Assembly (NCBI GenBank): GCA_019115705.1
Contig: DXDB01000127.1
Span: 1 to 35,116 of the forward strand
Length of the DNA: 35,116 nt
Direction of reading: 5' to 3'
From: Candidatus Tetragenococcus pullicola
GTDB taxonomy: Bacteria > Bacillota > Bacilli > Lactobacillales > Enterococcaceae
The translations under genes were made by a program, and so were the position numbers. A model generated the notes under the pieces. It saw only the letters and a program-made list of their open reading frames with translations, was not told the DNA's origin and did not search any database. How positions within the stretch are numbered: position 1 is the stretch's first letter; the number at the start of each line of letters is the position of its first letter. Positions 6,843 to 16,100 of this stretch are shown one piece after another.

Positions 6843-7781
6843 ATGAAAACAAAAAAATTTATGACAGGATTTGCTGCTTTGGCTTTTTCAGCAATTATAT
6901 TAGGAGCATGTTCTCCAGATGAAAATACCGCAGAAAGTTCTGAAAATAGTAGTGAAGCTTCAACTTCTGAAGTAAGCGAATCAACGGAAACAGAAGAAAG
7001 TTCTTCTGATGTTGTTTCAGCTGCTTCTTTACAAGATGGTACGTATACACTTGAAGAAAAGAATGACAAAAATGGCTATCATGCTGTCTTTTCACTTACA
7101 GCAAAAGATGGTGCGATCACCGATTCACAATTTGATTATGTAGATGCAGATGGAAAATCGAAAAAAGATGATGACGATTATAATACATCAATGAAGGAAA
7201 AATCTGGTATTGCACCAGAAGAATTCATTCCCAAATTTAATGATGAATTATTAGATAAACAAAACCCTTCAAATATTGAAGTCGTTTCTGGTGCTACCCA
7301 TAGTTTCCATTCTTTCCAAAACTATGCACAACAATTGATTCAAGCAGCTCAAGCAGGAGAAACAGATGCAATTGAAATCGATAATGGTGCAGATTTACAA
7401 GATGGTACTTACACATTGGAAGAAAAGAACTATAGCCATGGCTATCGTACTGTCTTTTCAATTGTAGTCAAAGATGGTAAAGTAACAGAATCTGATTTTG
7501 ATAATGTGAATGAAGCAGGCGATTCTAAAAAAGATGACGCTGATTATAATACAAGCATGAAAGATCAATCAGGTACGAACCCTGAAACGTACATTCCTGA
7601 ATTGAATGATGAATTGGTTCAAGCCATGGGTGAAGAAGAAGGAACACCTGGTGATGTTGAAGTTGTTTCAGGAGCTACTGAATCTTCTCATACCTTTGTT
7701 TTATACGCGCAACAATTGATCAATGCCGCTGAAAAAGGTGACACCGAAACAATTACAGTTGATAACTTTGTATCTGAATAA
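6843..7781 (+). CDS. pplA: FMN-binding surface lipoprotein, PplA-like
   Basis: A 312-residue lipoprotein that carries electrons across the cell wall to external acceptors in flavin-based electron transfer. A signal peptide (MKTKKFMTGF...) ends in the lipobox LGAC, a Ser/Glu/Thr-rich spacer follows, and then come two homologous FMN domains, each opening with LQDGTYTLEEKN. Each ends in a flavinylation motif, VVSGATHS (Thr about 152) and VVSGATES (Thr about 279), where FmnB would attach FMN by a phosphoester bond. The start at 6843 puts the signal peptide at the N-terminus. The ATG 48 bases upstream coincides with the predicted transcription start and would bury the signal peptide. Its neighbours ndh2, fmnB and dmkA complete the pathway. 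The ribosome site is weak (AAAGTGGGA). Confidence 0.9.
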   Translation: MKTKKFMTGFAALAFSAIILGACSPDENTAESSENSSEASTSEVSESTETEESSSDVVSAASLQDGTYTLEEKNDKNGYHAVFSLTAKDGAITDSQFDYVDADGKSKKDDDDYNTSMKEKSGIAPEEFIPKFNDELLDKQNPSNIEVVSGATHSFHSFQNYAQQLIQAAQAGETDAIEIDNGADLQDGTYTLEEKNYSHGYRTVFSIVVKDGKVTESDFDNVNEAGDSKKDDADYNTSMKDQSGTNPETYIPELNDELVQAMGEEEGTPGDVEVVSGATESSHTFVLYAQQLINAAEKGDTETITVDNFVSE

Positions 7782-7800
7782 AAAGGTTGAACAAACGAAT

Positions 7801-7834
7801 AAAAAAGGCTGAGTTCATTGACTTGGCTTTTTTT
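7801..7834 (+). terminator. Terminator after pplA
   Basis: AGGCTGAGT pairs with ACTTGGCTT (nine pairs, three of them G-T), extended by A-T pairs, and runs into seven T. It begins about 20 nt past the pplA stop, so fmnB probably needs read-through or its own weak promoter (a TATGAT lies near 7883). Confidence 0.65.
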
Positions 7835-7920
7835 ATTTGGATAATATTTGTAAAAAAACTTTTCAAGTAACAAAAAACAGGCTATGATAAACAAAGCAAA
7901 TGATTGAAAAGAGGAAGACA

Positions 7921-9018
7921 ATGAAACACATTTATGGAAAACTACTCGTTGCTTTGCTTTTACTTGTTAGTTTGGCAGGGTGTAAAGATAAAAAAGAAGC
8001 GACTACTACTAGTGAAGTCACTGTAGCTGAAGGGATGAGAAAAGAACCTTACGCACAAGAAGAATTTTTACTGGGGACGTATACTAGGATCCGTGTCTAC
8101 GATGAAGGTAAAAAAGAAGCCTTACAACCAGCTTTTGATCGGATTAAAGAGCTAGGGGATAAAATCACGATTAATCAATCGGGATCTGAAATTGATGCTA
8201 TCAATGCCAGTGCAGGTAAAGAACCTGTGAAAGTCTCTAAAGATATTTATGCATTATTGAAAAAGGCCTATGATTATAGTGAAGAATCTGATGGTGGCTT
8301 CAATATGGTTATTGGCGCGATTACTCAGTTGTGGCGAATTGGTTTTGATGATGCCAGAAAACCGGACCAGTCCGAAATTGATGAAGCCTTAAAACACATC
8401 GATTATCATCATGTGATATTTAATGATCAAGAGCAGACGGTCTATCTAGAAGATCCCCAAATGATTTTAGATTTAGGGGCGATTGCCAAGGGATATATTG
8501 CTGATGAGGCAGCTGCTGTTTTACAAGAACATGGCGTTACCTCTGCTATTGTTGATTTAGGGGGAAATATTTATGTTGTCGGTCAAAGCTGGCGAGGAGA
8601 ACCGTGGAATGTGGGAATACAAGATCCAAATAATGCGCGCGGCTCTGTCTTAGGTGCCATTAAAGAAGAGGATAAAACGGTCGTGACTTCAGGCATTTAT
8701 GAACGTTATTTAGAAGTTGATGGAAAAACCTATCATCATATTTTTGATTCGAAAACAGGCTATCCTTACGACAATGACATAGCAAGCGCCACAATTATTA
8801 CGGATAAATCAATCGATGGTGATGGGTTAACAACCGTCATTTTTGATAAAGGGGTCAAAGCTGGCTTGGAATATATTGAAAAGGAAACGCCTAAAGGAAC
8901 AGACGCTATCTTTGTAACAAAAGAAGATAAAGTGTATGTAACAGACGACATCAAAGATACGTTTAAATTAGATGAAAACTCTGGGTATGAAATGGGCGAT
9001 CGTAGCCAATTGAAATAA
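7921..9018 (+). CDS. fmnB: FAD:protein FMN transferase, ApbE family lipoprotein (FmnB)
   Basis: A 365-residue enzyme that takes FMN from FAD and links it to a Thr in [S/D]GAT motifs of exported proteins; here the target is almost certainly PplA, encoded just upstream. A signal peptide with lipobox LAGC (Cys 21) anchors it outside the membrane. ApbE hallmarks are DLGAIAKGY (184-192), DLGGNIYVVG shortly after, and the Mg-binding region DGDGLTT near the C-terminus. The start at 7921 follows AAGAGGAAG; an in-frame ATG at 7900 lacks a good site and would displace the signal peptide. The next gene follows after 16 bp, so fmnB and dmkA are probably co-transcribed. Confidence 0.92.
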   Translation: MKHIYGKLLVALLLLVSLAGCKDKKEATTTSEVTVAEGMRKEPYAQEEFLLGTYTRIRVYDEGKKEALQPAFDRIKELGDKITINQSGSEIDAINASAGKEPVKVSKDIYALLKKAYDYSEESDGGFNMVIGAITQLWRIGFDDARKPDQSEIDEALKHIDYHHVIFNDQEQTVYLEDPQMILDLGAIAKGYIADEAAAVLQEHGVTSAIVDLGGNIYVVGQSWRGEPWNVGIQDPNNARGSVLGAIKEEDKTVVTSGIYERYLEVDGKTYHHIFDSKTGYPYDNDIASATIITDKSIDGDGLTTVIFDKGVKAGLEYIEKETPKGTDAIFVTKEDKVYVTDDIKDTFKLDENSGYEMGDRSQLK

Positions 9019-9034
9019 AGTAAAGGAGAAGAAA

Positions 9035-10000
9035 ATGACAATTAAAAACTTTTTGGAAGTAGTGGAGATTCGAACGAAAATCGCCAGTGTCTTTCCGTTT
9101 CTGATAGGAGTCCTTTTTTCATTAACGTATTTTCATGAAATTCATTGGGGATACACGACACTCTTCTTTTTGGGAATGATTGTTTTTGATATGGCAACCA
9201 CTGCTATTAATAATTTCATGGATTTCAAAAAAGCAAAATCAGAAACTTATAAGTATCAGCAAAATGTGATTGGAAGAGAACGCCTATCCGAAAAGATGAT
9301 TCGTAATATGATCTTAGGTATGATTTTGTTTACCTTGTTCATCGGTTTAATTTTGAGTTGGCAAACAGGCTGGCTATTGTTGGTGATGGGTGGCATTGTT
9401 TGTTTTATTGGTATTTTTTATACGTATGGTCCGATTCCCTTATCAAGAATGCCTTTAGGTGAAGTCTTTAGCGGAGTAACCATGGGGTTGGGGATCTTTG
9501 CAATCACAATTTATTTAAACACTGTCGATCAAGGTGTTTTTTATTTAAATCTGGATTTAAGAAGTGGTATTTTTAATCTTACTGGCCAGTTATGGGGAGT
9601 GCTTGCCATTGTCTGGGCTTCGTTGCCACTTGTTTTTACCATTGCGAATATCATGTTGGCAAATAATTTGCGTGATTTAGAAATGGATATCGAAAATCAT
9701 CGCTACACCTTGGTTTATTATATCGGCCGTAATAATGGGATTTTATTGTTTCAAGGATTAATGTATGCTTGTTATCTCACGATATTGATTGGCCTTGTAT
9801 TTGGCATTTATAGTTGGCCAATCTTGCTTATTTTTCTAACCCTTCCCAAAATCCATCAAAACTTGAAAGAACATCAAAAAAGCTTACCCCATCCTCGTAG
9901 TTTTGGTTATACTATCAAAAATATGATTCTATTTAATAGTAGCTATGCCTTAAGCTTATTTGCTACTTTCATTTGGCAAGTAATGCGAAATAAACTATAA
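9035..10000 (+). CDS. dmkA: UbiA-family prenyltransferase, DmkA/MenA-like (demethylmenaquinone synthesis)
   Basis: A 321-residue integral membrane enzyme expected to prenylate 1,4-dihydroxy-2-naphthoate, giving demethylmenaquinone. Several hydrophobic segments are present along with the two Asp-rich motifs of the family: NNFMDFKKAK (59-68) and NNLRDLEMDIENH (210-222), which bind Mg-diphosphate. The N-terminal EIRTKIAS is typical of MenA-type members. The gene follows fmnB by 16 bp with the ribosome site AAAGGAGAAG. In Listeria the electron transfer locus contains such a gene for a dedicated quinone pool; whether this copy serves that pool or the general one cannot be told from the window. Confidence 0.88.
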   Translation: MTIKNFLEVVEIRTKIASVFPFLIGVLFSLTYFHEIHWGYTTLFFLGMIVFDMATTAINNFMDFKKAKSETYKYQQNVIGRERLSEKMIRNMILGMILFTLFIGLILSWQTGWLLLVMGGIVCFIGIFYTYGPIPLSRMPLGEVFSGVTMGLGIFAITIYLNTVDQGVFYLNLDLRSGIFNLTGQLWGVLAIVWASLPLVFTIANIMLANNLRDLEMDIENHRYTLVYYIGRNNGILLFQGLMYACYLTILIGLVFGIYSWPILLIFLTLPKIHQNLKEHQKSLPHPRSFGYTIKNMILFNSSYALSLFATFIWQVMRNKL

Positions 10001-10004
10001 AAAA

Positions 10005-10028
10005 ACGAGCAAATGCTCGTTTTTTTTA
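10005..10028. terminator. Shared terminator between dmkA and birA
   Basis: ACGAGCA-AA-TGCTCGT with A-rich 5' and T-rich 3' flanks works in both directions. It lies between two convergent stop codons. Confidence 0.88.
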
Positions 10029-10031
10029 AGT

Positions 10032-10988
10032 TCATCTAATGGAAGTTAAGCTGATTTCACCTGAAGATAGCATGAATTTCTTTTTTGTTGTTTCAACAAC
10101 AAGTTCGCCTGTATCGGTAATTTCTGTTGCTAAACCAGTGTAGGTATGACCTTGTTGTATAAAGGTCACCATTTTGCCGAGAACAAAGGATTTTTCTCTA
10201 TAGATTTGCAAATACCGTTGATCAGGTAAAGCTGCAACCAGTTCAAAAAAGTTCTTCCAAATTAAAGCAATCAATTCATTACGGCTGCAATTAGTAACGC
10301 CATCTGGAAATAAAGAACCTGCTTTATCTTTTATTTCTACTGGGAAAGCTTTTGGTGCAATGGAAAAATTGATGCCCATTCCTAAAATAACATGAGCAAT
10401 TTGGCCAGTTTCAAAATTACTCATGGCTTCAGACAAAATACCACACACTTTTTTTTCGTTTAAATAGATATCATTGACCCACTTGATCGTCGTTTTTTCA
10501 CCTGTGACCGTATCAATGGCTAAAGCGGCCGCCACAGCTGCTAAAATCGTGTATTGTGGCAGCTCCTCAAAAGACTGATTAGGATATAATAATAAACTCA
10601 TATAGATTTGGCCTTTAGGTGAAAAAAAGGGGCGACCGAAACGACCGTGACCACCTGTTTGTGTTTCTGCAAGAAATAAAGCTGGGGCCTCTTGGTTACT
10701 GATTGCGGCTTTTTTAGCATCAGTCATGGTAGAATCCGTGGACTCTTTTAAAAAAATGTGGGGAGACAAAAGCTCTGAACTGGCACAGGCGGTAGGTTCT
10801 AAAACATCCGAAGTTAAATAACGATAGCCTGTGGGTCCATGTTCAATTTGATAGCCTTTTTTTTCGAGTTCGCCAATCGCTTTCCATACCGCAGTACGGG
10901 AAATTCCTAGTTCTTGGGCTAATTTTTCACCAGAATGCGTTTTGGAAGATTGACGTAACATAGTAAGTAATTTTTGTTGAGTATTCAT
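10032..10988 (-). CDS. birA: BirA: biotin-protein ligase with N-terminal HTH repressor domain
   Basis: A 318-residue bifunctional protein that activates biotin with ATP, attaches it to carrier proteins such as acetyl-CoA carboxylase, and represses biotin genes. The winged-helix part covers about 1-65 (KLAQELGISRTAVWKAIGELEKKGY). The catalytic domain shows GGHGRFGRPFFSPKG in place of the usual GRGRxGR loop, KWVNDIYLNEKKVCGIL and GMGINF. The small C-terminal domain is present. The first Arg of the biotin/AMP loop is His here, while the Arg matching E. coli R118 is kept. The start is supported by AAAGGAG. It is the last gene of a three-gene - strand operon, 30 bp after the 115-residue gene. Confidence 0.92.
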   Translation of the reverse strand: MNTQQKLLTMLRQSSKTHSGEKLAQELGISRTAVWKAIGELEKKGYQIEHGPTGYRYLTSDVLEPTACASSELLSPHIFLKESTDSTMTDAKKAAISNQEAPALFLAETQTGGHGRFGRPFFSPKGQIYMSLLLYPNQSFEELPQYTILAAVAAALAIDTVTGEKTTIKWVNDIYLNEKKVCGILSEAMSNFETGQIAHVILGMGINFSIAPKAFPVEIKDKAGSLFPDGVTNCSRNELIALIWKNFFELVAALPDQRYLQIYREKSFVLGKMVTFIQQGHTYTGLATEITDTGELVVETTKKKFMLSSGEISLTSIR

Positions 10989-11018
10989 AGCAAACTCCTT
11001 TTTGATAGATAAGACAAC

Positions 11019-11366
11019 TTAGTGGAAAAAGCGTGTGAGTTCAAGTTGAATCTCTGGAAACTCAAAGCGAAGTTGTGCCTCATCAATCATCATTCCTAGT
11101 AATCGGTACTCCTGAGTTTTGCGGAACTCTTGATGTCCTCCTAATAGTTCATCATAATAACCTTCTAAATTAGGATTACGAGGGGCATTCAAAGCGTCAA
11201 AAAATTTCTCCATATCTGACGGTTTACTTTCGCAATAGCCTGTTAAATGAATGGTTACTTTTGTTTTATCTTGTTGGATATCTAATTGTAATTTTTGTAT
11301 ATCGTTAGAAAAACAGTACAATAGTAAGTCATCCACGATACGACGAGTTCGTTCTTTTTCGTTCAT
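11019..11366 (-). CDS. Unknown 115-residue protein between DUF1576 gene and birA
   Basis: I do not recognise this protein. It is soluble, without a signal or membrane segment, and rich in Glu, Asp, Leu and Phe; it has a beta-rich stretch (KLQLDIQQDKTKVTIHLTGY) followed by a helix-prone part and a hydrophobic/acidic end. Its start overlaps the end of the DUF1576 gene by 38 bp in another frame, with its own AAAGGAG site inside that gene, which suggests translational coupling. The tight link to a membrane protein suggests a cytoplasmic partner of it. Confidence 0.75.
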   Translation of the reverse strand: MNEKERTRRIVDDLLLYCFSNDIQKLQLDIQQDKTKVTIHLTGYCESKPSDMEKFFDALNAPRNPNLEGYYDELLGGHQEFRKTQEYRLLGMMIDEAQLRFEFPEIQLELTRFFH

Positions 11367-12654
11367 TTCGATGCTCCTTTAATTCCTGTAAATTATTTAA
11401 AATAGGGACCATGAAGGCAGCTACAAAACCACATGAAAAGCCATTATTATATAGATTAAGTCCGCCATGTAAAAAGCCAACATTTGAGACAAGGGTCATA
11501 TGGATAAACCCAGCAAAAACACCAGGAATAGTTCCATAATTACCAGCAATTGGCGCCAGACTGGTTCCAAAAAGGGCCGTTAATATGATTGGAAAAGGAT
11601 CGTTCCCGTAATTGGGAGAGACCAGTGAAGCTAGGAAAACCCCCAACAAAATTGGCAAACTATTCTTCCAATGATTACCAAAGGCACTAAAACCCATGAC
11701 AGTAAGAACTGCACCTACGATAGGTCCTGAAAAACTTCCTTTCATCAGTATAACAAAAAGGATCATTAATAGCCCCATAATTCCCATATTTATCAGAGTG
11801 GCTCCCGTGGAAGACAACGCAATAAAATCGGTAATTAAGGTACCTGGTTCTGAAAAAATCTTTTTAAGATCATTCCAACTCGCATGAAGAAAAAGTCCAA
11901 TGATAATTAGAATGATGGAAAGAATAATCAAAAAGAACATGGCAGAAGACGAATACTGAGTTGAAATCAATTGCGGCGTCACTATTTCATGACCGAATAG
12001 ACGAAGGCCGTTTGCTATGAACATTGCAATGATGCCAGAAGTAAAGCCTACATTATATAAGGAAAATCCTTGATGAAATTGTAAGAAGTGAGCAGACAAG
12101 GGTGGTAAAATGATGCCGATAAGAATGCCTACCAAATAGCCTAAAAGAACCCCGATTTCAACTGGTAATCTCGTTCCAAAGGCAATATAACTGATGACAG
12201 GTGATACGGCACTACCAAATAAAGCAATTAGTGAAAACTGAGAATAGGGTTTTTTGACCAAACGAGCGTAACATAATACGCCTAGGAAAATCGGTATCGA
12301 ATTAAAAATGTCTTTACCAAAAAAAGAAAAGCCAGAAACAGTAAAAAAAGCAGCCAACATAGGCCCGTTGAGTTCGACCTTTTTATACCAAGCAAGTGCT
12401 AAACTTACAAAAGTTAAGATACCGCTATTAAAAAAAGTACTGCCAAAGTTGCCTACAGCAAAATAATCAGTAGTCAAATTACTAGGCGCTAAAAAAATTG
12501 CCTGCATCCCCCACCATAAATTGCTCATTGATTCTGAAAAAAGACCGATTGCAATCAATACTAAGCAATAGGTAGCCATTAATTTGTACAAAAAACTAGA
12601 AAATAAAGGGGATGTTTTATCTTTGCGACGCAAAAAAATAGTCTTGTTTCCCAT
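11329..12654 (-). CDS. DUF1576-type multi-pass membrane protein with internal duplication
   Basis: A 441-residue membrane protein with roughly ten hydrophobic segments. The two halves are related: GPMLAAFFTVSGFSFFG...NSIPIFLGV against GPIVGAVLTVMGFSAFG...NSLPILLGV, ALFGSAVSPV against ALFGTSLAPI, and GFSLYNVGFTSGIIA against GLNLYNNGFSCGFVA. Such internal duplication is usual in transporters and channels, but the substrate is unknown. I assign DUF1576 from memory of the family. The start is ATG at 12654 because GGAGG lies 5 nt upstream; the longer frame from 12684 would start inside the -10 of the promoter at 12680-12709. It is the first gene of the operon with the 115-residue gene and birA. 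Confidence 0.82.
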   Translation of the reverse strand: MGNKTIFLRRKDKTSPLFSSFLYKLMATYCLVLIAIGLFSESMSNLWWGMQAIFLAPSNLTTDYFAVGNFGSTFFNSGILTFVSLALAWYKKVELNGPMLAAFFTVSGFSFFGKDIFNSIPIFLGVLCYARLVKKPYSQFSLIALFGSAVSPVISYIAFGTRLPVEIGVLLGYLVGILIGIILPPLSAHFLQFHQGFSLYNVGFTSGIIAMFIANGLRLFGHEIVTPQLISTQYSSSAMFFLIILSIILIIIGLFLHASWNDLKKIFSEPGTLITDFIALSSTGATLINMGIMGLLMILFVILMKGSFSGPIVGAVLTVMGFSAFGNHWKNSLPILLGVFLASLVSPNYGNDPFPIILTALFGTSLAPIAGNYGTIPGVFAGFIHMTLVSNVGFLHGGLNLYNNGFSCGFVAAFMVPILNNLQELKEHRNERKRTNSSYRG

Positions 12655-12679
12655 AAAATCCTCCATTCTTATTACTTCT

Positions 12680-12709
12680 AGCATACCTTTTTTAAAAGTG
12701 AGAAGTCAA
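12680..12709 (-). promoter_or_regulatory. Promoter of the DUF1576/115-residue/birA operon
   Basis: On the - strand, TTGACT (12704-12709), 18 nt, TATGCT (12680-12685). The -10 covers an alternative upstream ATG, which supports the downstream start of the DUF1576 gene at 12654. Confidence 0.7.
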
Positions 12710-12715
12710 TTTTTA

Positions 12716-12880
12716 AAATCGACGATGAGTGGGAACCATCGTGTTACGATTCACAGAATCATCAGACCTACAATTTGAGATAGTCATTTTTAATGGCAGT
12801 TGTGAGTAATAATCCTATGGCTGACAATTGTAGACATAGTCGTGTCGTGTATCCTGTCAGAAAATTTATTCAAAAAAATA
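12716..12880. other. Intergenic stretch between two divergent promoters, no gene seen
   Basis: No credible frame. Two small hairpins are visible: CGATG...CATCG near 12720-12739 and GATTC-ACA-GAATC near 12749-12761. Their role is unknown. Confidence 0.5.
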
Positions 12881-12909
12881 TTGACAAGTACAAATAAAAG
12901 GTGTAAACT
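12881..12909 (+). promoter_or_regulatory. Promoter of rpoBC
   Basis: TTGACA (12881-12886), 17 nt, TAAACT (12904-12909): a strong vegetative promoter about 220 nt before the rpoB start. The long leader between them contains the hairpins listed separately. Confidence 0.88.
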
Positions 12910-12915
12910 ATTTAG

Positions 12916-12978
12916 ATGCAAAAACTATCAAACATGTATGAGTTGGAGCGAAATATTGTCCGTTCCGGCTGGAAATAA
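12916..12978 (+). CDS. Possible leaderless 20-codon peptide at the start of the rpoB transcript
   Basis: An ATG occurs 7 nt after the -10, at about the expected first base of the message, and opens a frame of 20 codons (MQKLSNMYEL...RSGWK). There is no ribosome site, so it would have to be read from a leaderless message. It ends 6 nt before the attenuator-like stem. This may be chance. Confidence 0.25.
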   Translation: MQKLSNMYELERNIVRSGWK

Positions 12979-12983
12979 AGAAA

Positions 12984-13030
12984 CAAAAGTAGAATTTCTT
13001 CATGAAAACCTCTATTTTTGGTTTTTTTTT
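12984..13030 (+). terminator. Terminator-like hairpin (attenuator) in the rpoB leader
   Basis: CAAAAGTAGA (12984-12993) pairs with TCTATTTTTG (13011-13020): ten pairs with one G-T, a 17-nt loop, then G and nine T. It lies between the rpoB promoter and gene, so complete termination would silence rpoBC. Partial or regulated termination is the natural reading. The T run can also pair with GCAAAAAAA at 13042-13050. Confidence 0.62.
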
Positions 13031-13057
13031 GCTCACAGGCCGCAAAAAAAGCTCTCT

Positions 13058-13082
13058 GTTACACAAATTTAATTTTTGTAAC
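13058..13082 (+). other. Second hairpin in the rpoB leader
   Basis: GTTACACAAA pairs with TTTTTGTAAC (nine of ten positions) around a 5-nt loop and is followed by ATTTTTG. It sits about 50 nt before the rpoB start. It could be a weak terminator or a protein/RNA control site. Confidence 0.45.
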
Positions 13083-13133
13083 ATTTTTGTAAAGTGATAG
13101 TTTTTTGATAGACATACTGAAGGGGTGAAGAGC

Positions 13134-16100
13134 TTGGCTGGACACGTAGTAAAATACGGAAAGCACCGCGAACGTAGAAGTTTCGCACGTATCAATGAAG
13201 TACTGGAATTGCCAAATTTGATTGAAATTCAAACCGATTCTTACCAATGGTTCTTAGATGAGGGCCTCAGAGAAATGTTTGAAGATATTTTGCCAATTGA
13301 AGATTTTAATGGAAACTTGTCTTTAGAATTTGTGGATTATGAGTTAAAAGAACCGAAGTATACAGTAGAAGAAGCACGTGCACATGATGCAAACTATTCG
13401 GCACCGATCCATGTAACCTTGCGCTTAGTCAATCGTGAAACTGGAGAAATAAAATCACAAGAAGTTTTCTTCGGCGACTTTCCATTGATGACAGAACAAG
13501 GGACATTTATTATCAACGGAGCAGAACGTGTTATCGTTTCTCAATTAGTTCGTTCTCCAGGTGTTTATTTCCATGATAAAGTAGACAAAAATGGAAAAGA
13601 AGGATTCAGTTCGACTGTGATTCCAAATCGTGGCGCTTGGTTGGAAATGGAAACAGATGCCAAAGATATTTCCTACGTTCGTATCGATCGAACACGTAAA
13701 ATTCCTTTGTCTGTTTTAGTTAGGGCTTTGGGTTTTGGCTCAGACGATACGATTTTAGATATTTTTGGTGAAAGTGAATCGTTACACGCAACAATTGAAA
13801 AAGATTTGCACAAAAATGCGAGTGACTCTCGTACTGAAGAAGGATTAAAAGACATTTATGAACGTCTTCGTCCTGGAGAACCAAAAACAGCAGATAGTTC
13901 TCGTAGCTTGTTAAATGCTCGCTTTTTTGACCCACGCCGCTATGATCTAGCTGCAGTTGGTCGTTATAAAATGAATAAAAAATTAGACCTTAAAACACGT
14001 TTATTGAATCTGACTCTGGCGGAAACGTTAGTTGATCCAGAAACAGGGGAAATTTTAGTTGAAAAAGGAACAGTTTTAACGCATGAAGTCATCGATGGGT
14101 TTGCTGAACATCTTGAAAACGGCTTGAATGCAGTGACATATTATCCTTCAGAAGATGGTGTTGTGACAGATCCAATGGTGGTTCAAGTCATCAAAGTCTA
14201 TTCACCAAAAGATCCTGAACGTGTTGTCAATGTGATTGGTAACGGCTATCCTGACCCTAAAGTGCGTACAGTACGTCCGGCAGATATGGTCGCAAGTATG
14301 GGTTACTTCTTCAATTTAATGGAAGGCATCGGTAACGTGGATGATATCGATCACTTAGGAAATCGTCGGATCCGTTCAGTAGGTGAACTTTTACAAAACC
14401 AATTCCGTATTGGATTAGCGCGAATGGAACGTGTGGTTCGAGAACGTATGTCGATTCAAGATAGTGATACCTTGACACCGCAACAACTCATCAATATTCG
14501 TCCAGTTGTTGCCAGTATCAAAGAATTCTTTGGATCTTCTCAATTATCACAATTTATGGATCAAACCAATCCATTAGGAGAATTGACTCATAAACGTCGC
14601 TTATCCGCTTTAGGACCTGGTGGATTGACACGTGATCGTGCGGGCTATGAAGTGCGAGACGTTCATTATTCTCACTATGGCCGTATGTGCCCGATTGAAA
14701 CGCCAGAAGGACCTAATATTGGATTGATTAATAGTTTGGCTTCTTATGCAAAGGTCAATCGTTTTGGCTTTATCGAAACGCCTTATCGTCGAGTTGATCG
14801 AAAAACAGGCCGTGTGACAGACCAAATCGATTATTTGACAGCCGATACCGAAGACCATTATGTTGTGGCCCAAGCCAACAGTCCTTTAAATGAAGATGGT
14901 TCTTTTAAAGAAGATGTTGTCATGGCACGTGCCACGAGTGAAAATTTAGAAGTTTCCACTGATAAAGTAGATTATATGGACGTCTCACCAAAACAAGTAG
15001 TTGCTGTTGCGACAGCTTGTATTCCATTTTTGGAAAATGATGACTCCAACCGCGCCTTGATGGGTGCCAACATGCAACGTCAAGCAGTACCATTGATTGA
15101 TCCACATTCTCCTTGGGTTGGTACTGGAATGGAATATAAATCTGCACATGACTCTGGTTCTGCTTTGTTGTGTAAAAATGATGGTGTCGTTGAGTACGTT
15201 GATGCGACAGAACTTAGAGTCCGTCGTGATAATGGAGCTTTGGATGTTTATCATATTACGAAATTCCGTCGTTCTAATTCGGGAACAAGCTATAACCAAC
15301 GTCCACTGGTTCAGTTAAATGAAAAAGTAGAAAAAGGTGATATCTTAGCGGATGGACCTTCCATGGAAAATGGAGAAATGGCACTAGGACAAAATGTCTT
15401 GGTTGGTTTCATGACTTGGGAAGGCTACAACTATGAAGATGCCGTAATCATGAGTCGTCGTTTAGTAAAAGATGATGTTTATACATCCATTCACATTGAA
15501 GAATATGAATCAGAAGCACGTGATACTAAATTAGGACCTGAAGAAATTACTCGCGAAATCCCTAATGTTGGTGAAGATGCCTTAAAAGATCTCGATGAAA
15601 TGGGGATCATCCGCATCGGAGCAGAAGTTCGCGATGGGGACTTATTAGTCGGAAAAGTAACGCCAAAAGGAGTAACCGAACTTTCTGCTGAAGAACGTTT
15701 ATTGCATGCAATCTTTGGTGAAAAAGCGCGTGAAGTAAGGGATACTTCCTTGCGTGTGCCTCATGGTGGCGGAGGAATTATCCATGATGTGAAAATCTTT
15801 ACTCGTGAAGCAGGAGATGAACTTTCACCAGGTGTCAATATGTTAGTCCGCGTCTATATTGTCCAAAAACGTAAAATTCATGAAGGGGACAAGATGGCTG
15901 GACGTCACGGAAACAAAGGGGTCGTTTCTCGTATCATGCCAGAAGAAGATATGCCATTTCTTCCAGATGGGACGCCAATCGATATCATGTTAAATCCATT
16001 AGGGGTTCCTTCTCGGATGAATATCGGACAAGTCCTAGAGCTACATCTAGGAATGGCTGCTCGTGAGTTAGGGATCCATGTTGCAACGCCTGTCTTTGAT

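Noticed and set aside
12842..13247. Frames of 62-95 codons on both strands in the rpoB leader
   Set aside because: They cross the promoter and hairpins, lack ribosome sites and have no recognisable protein character.
14521..14640. Rifampicin-resistance change in RpoB
   Set aside because: The whole resistance region is wild type at the known positions.
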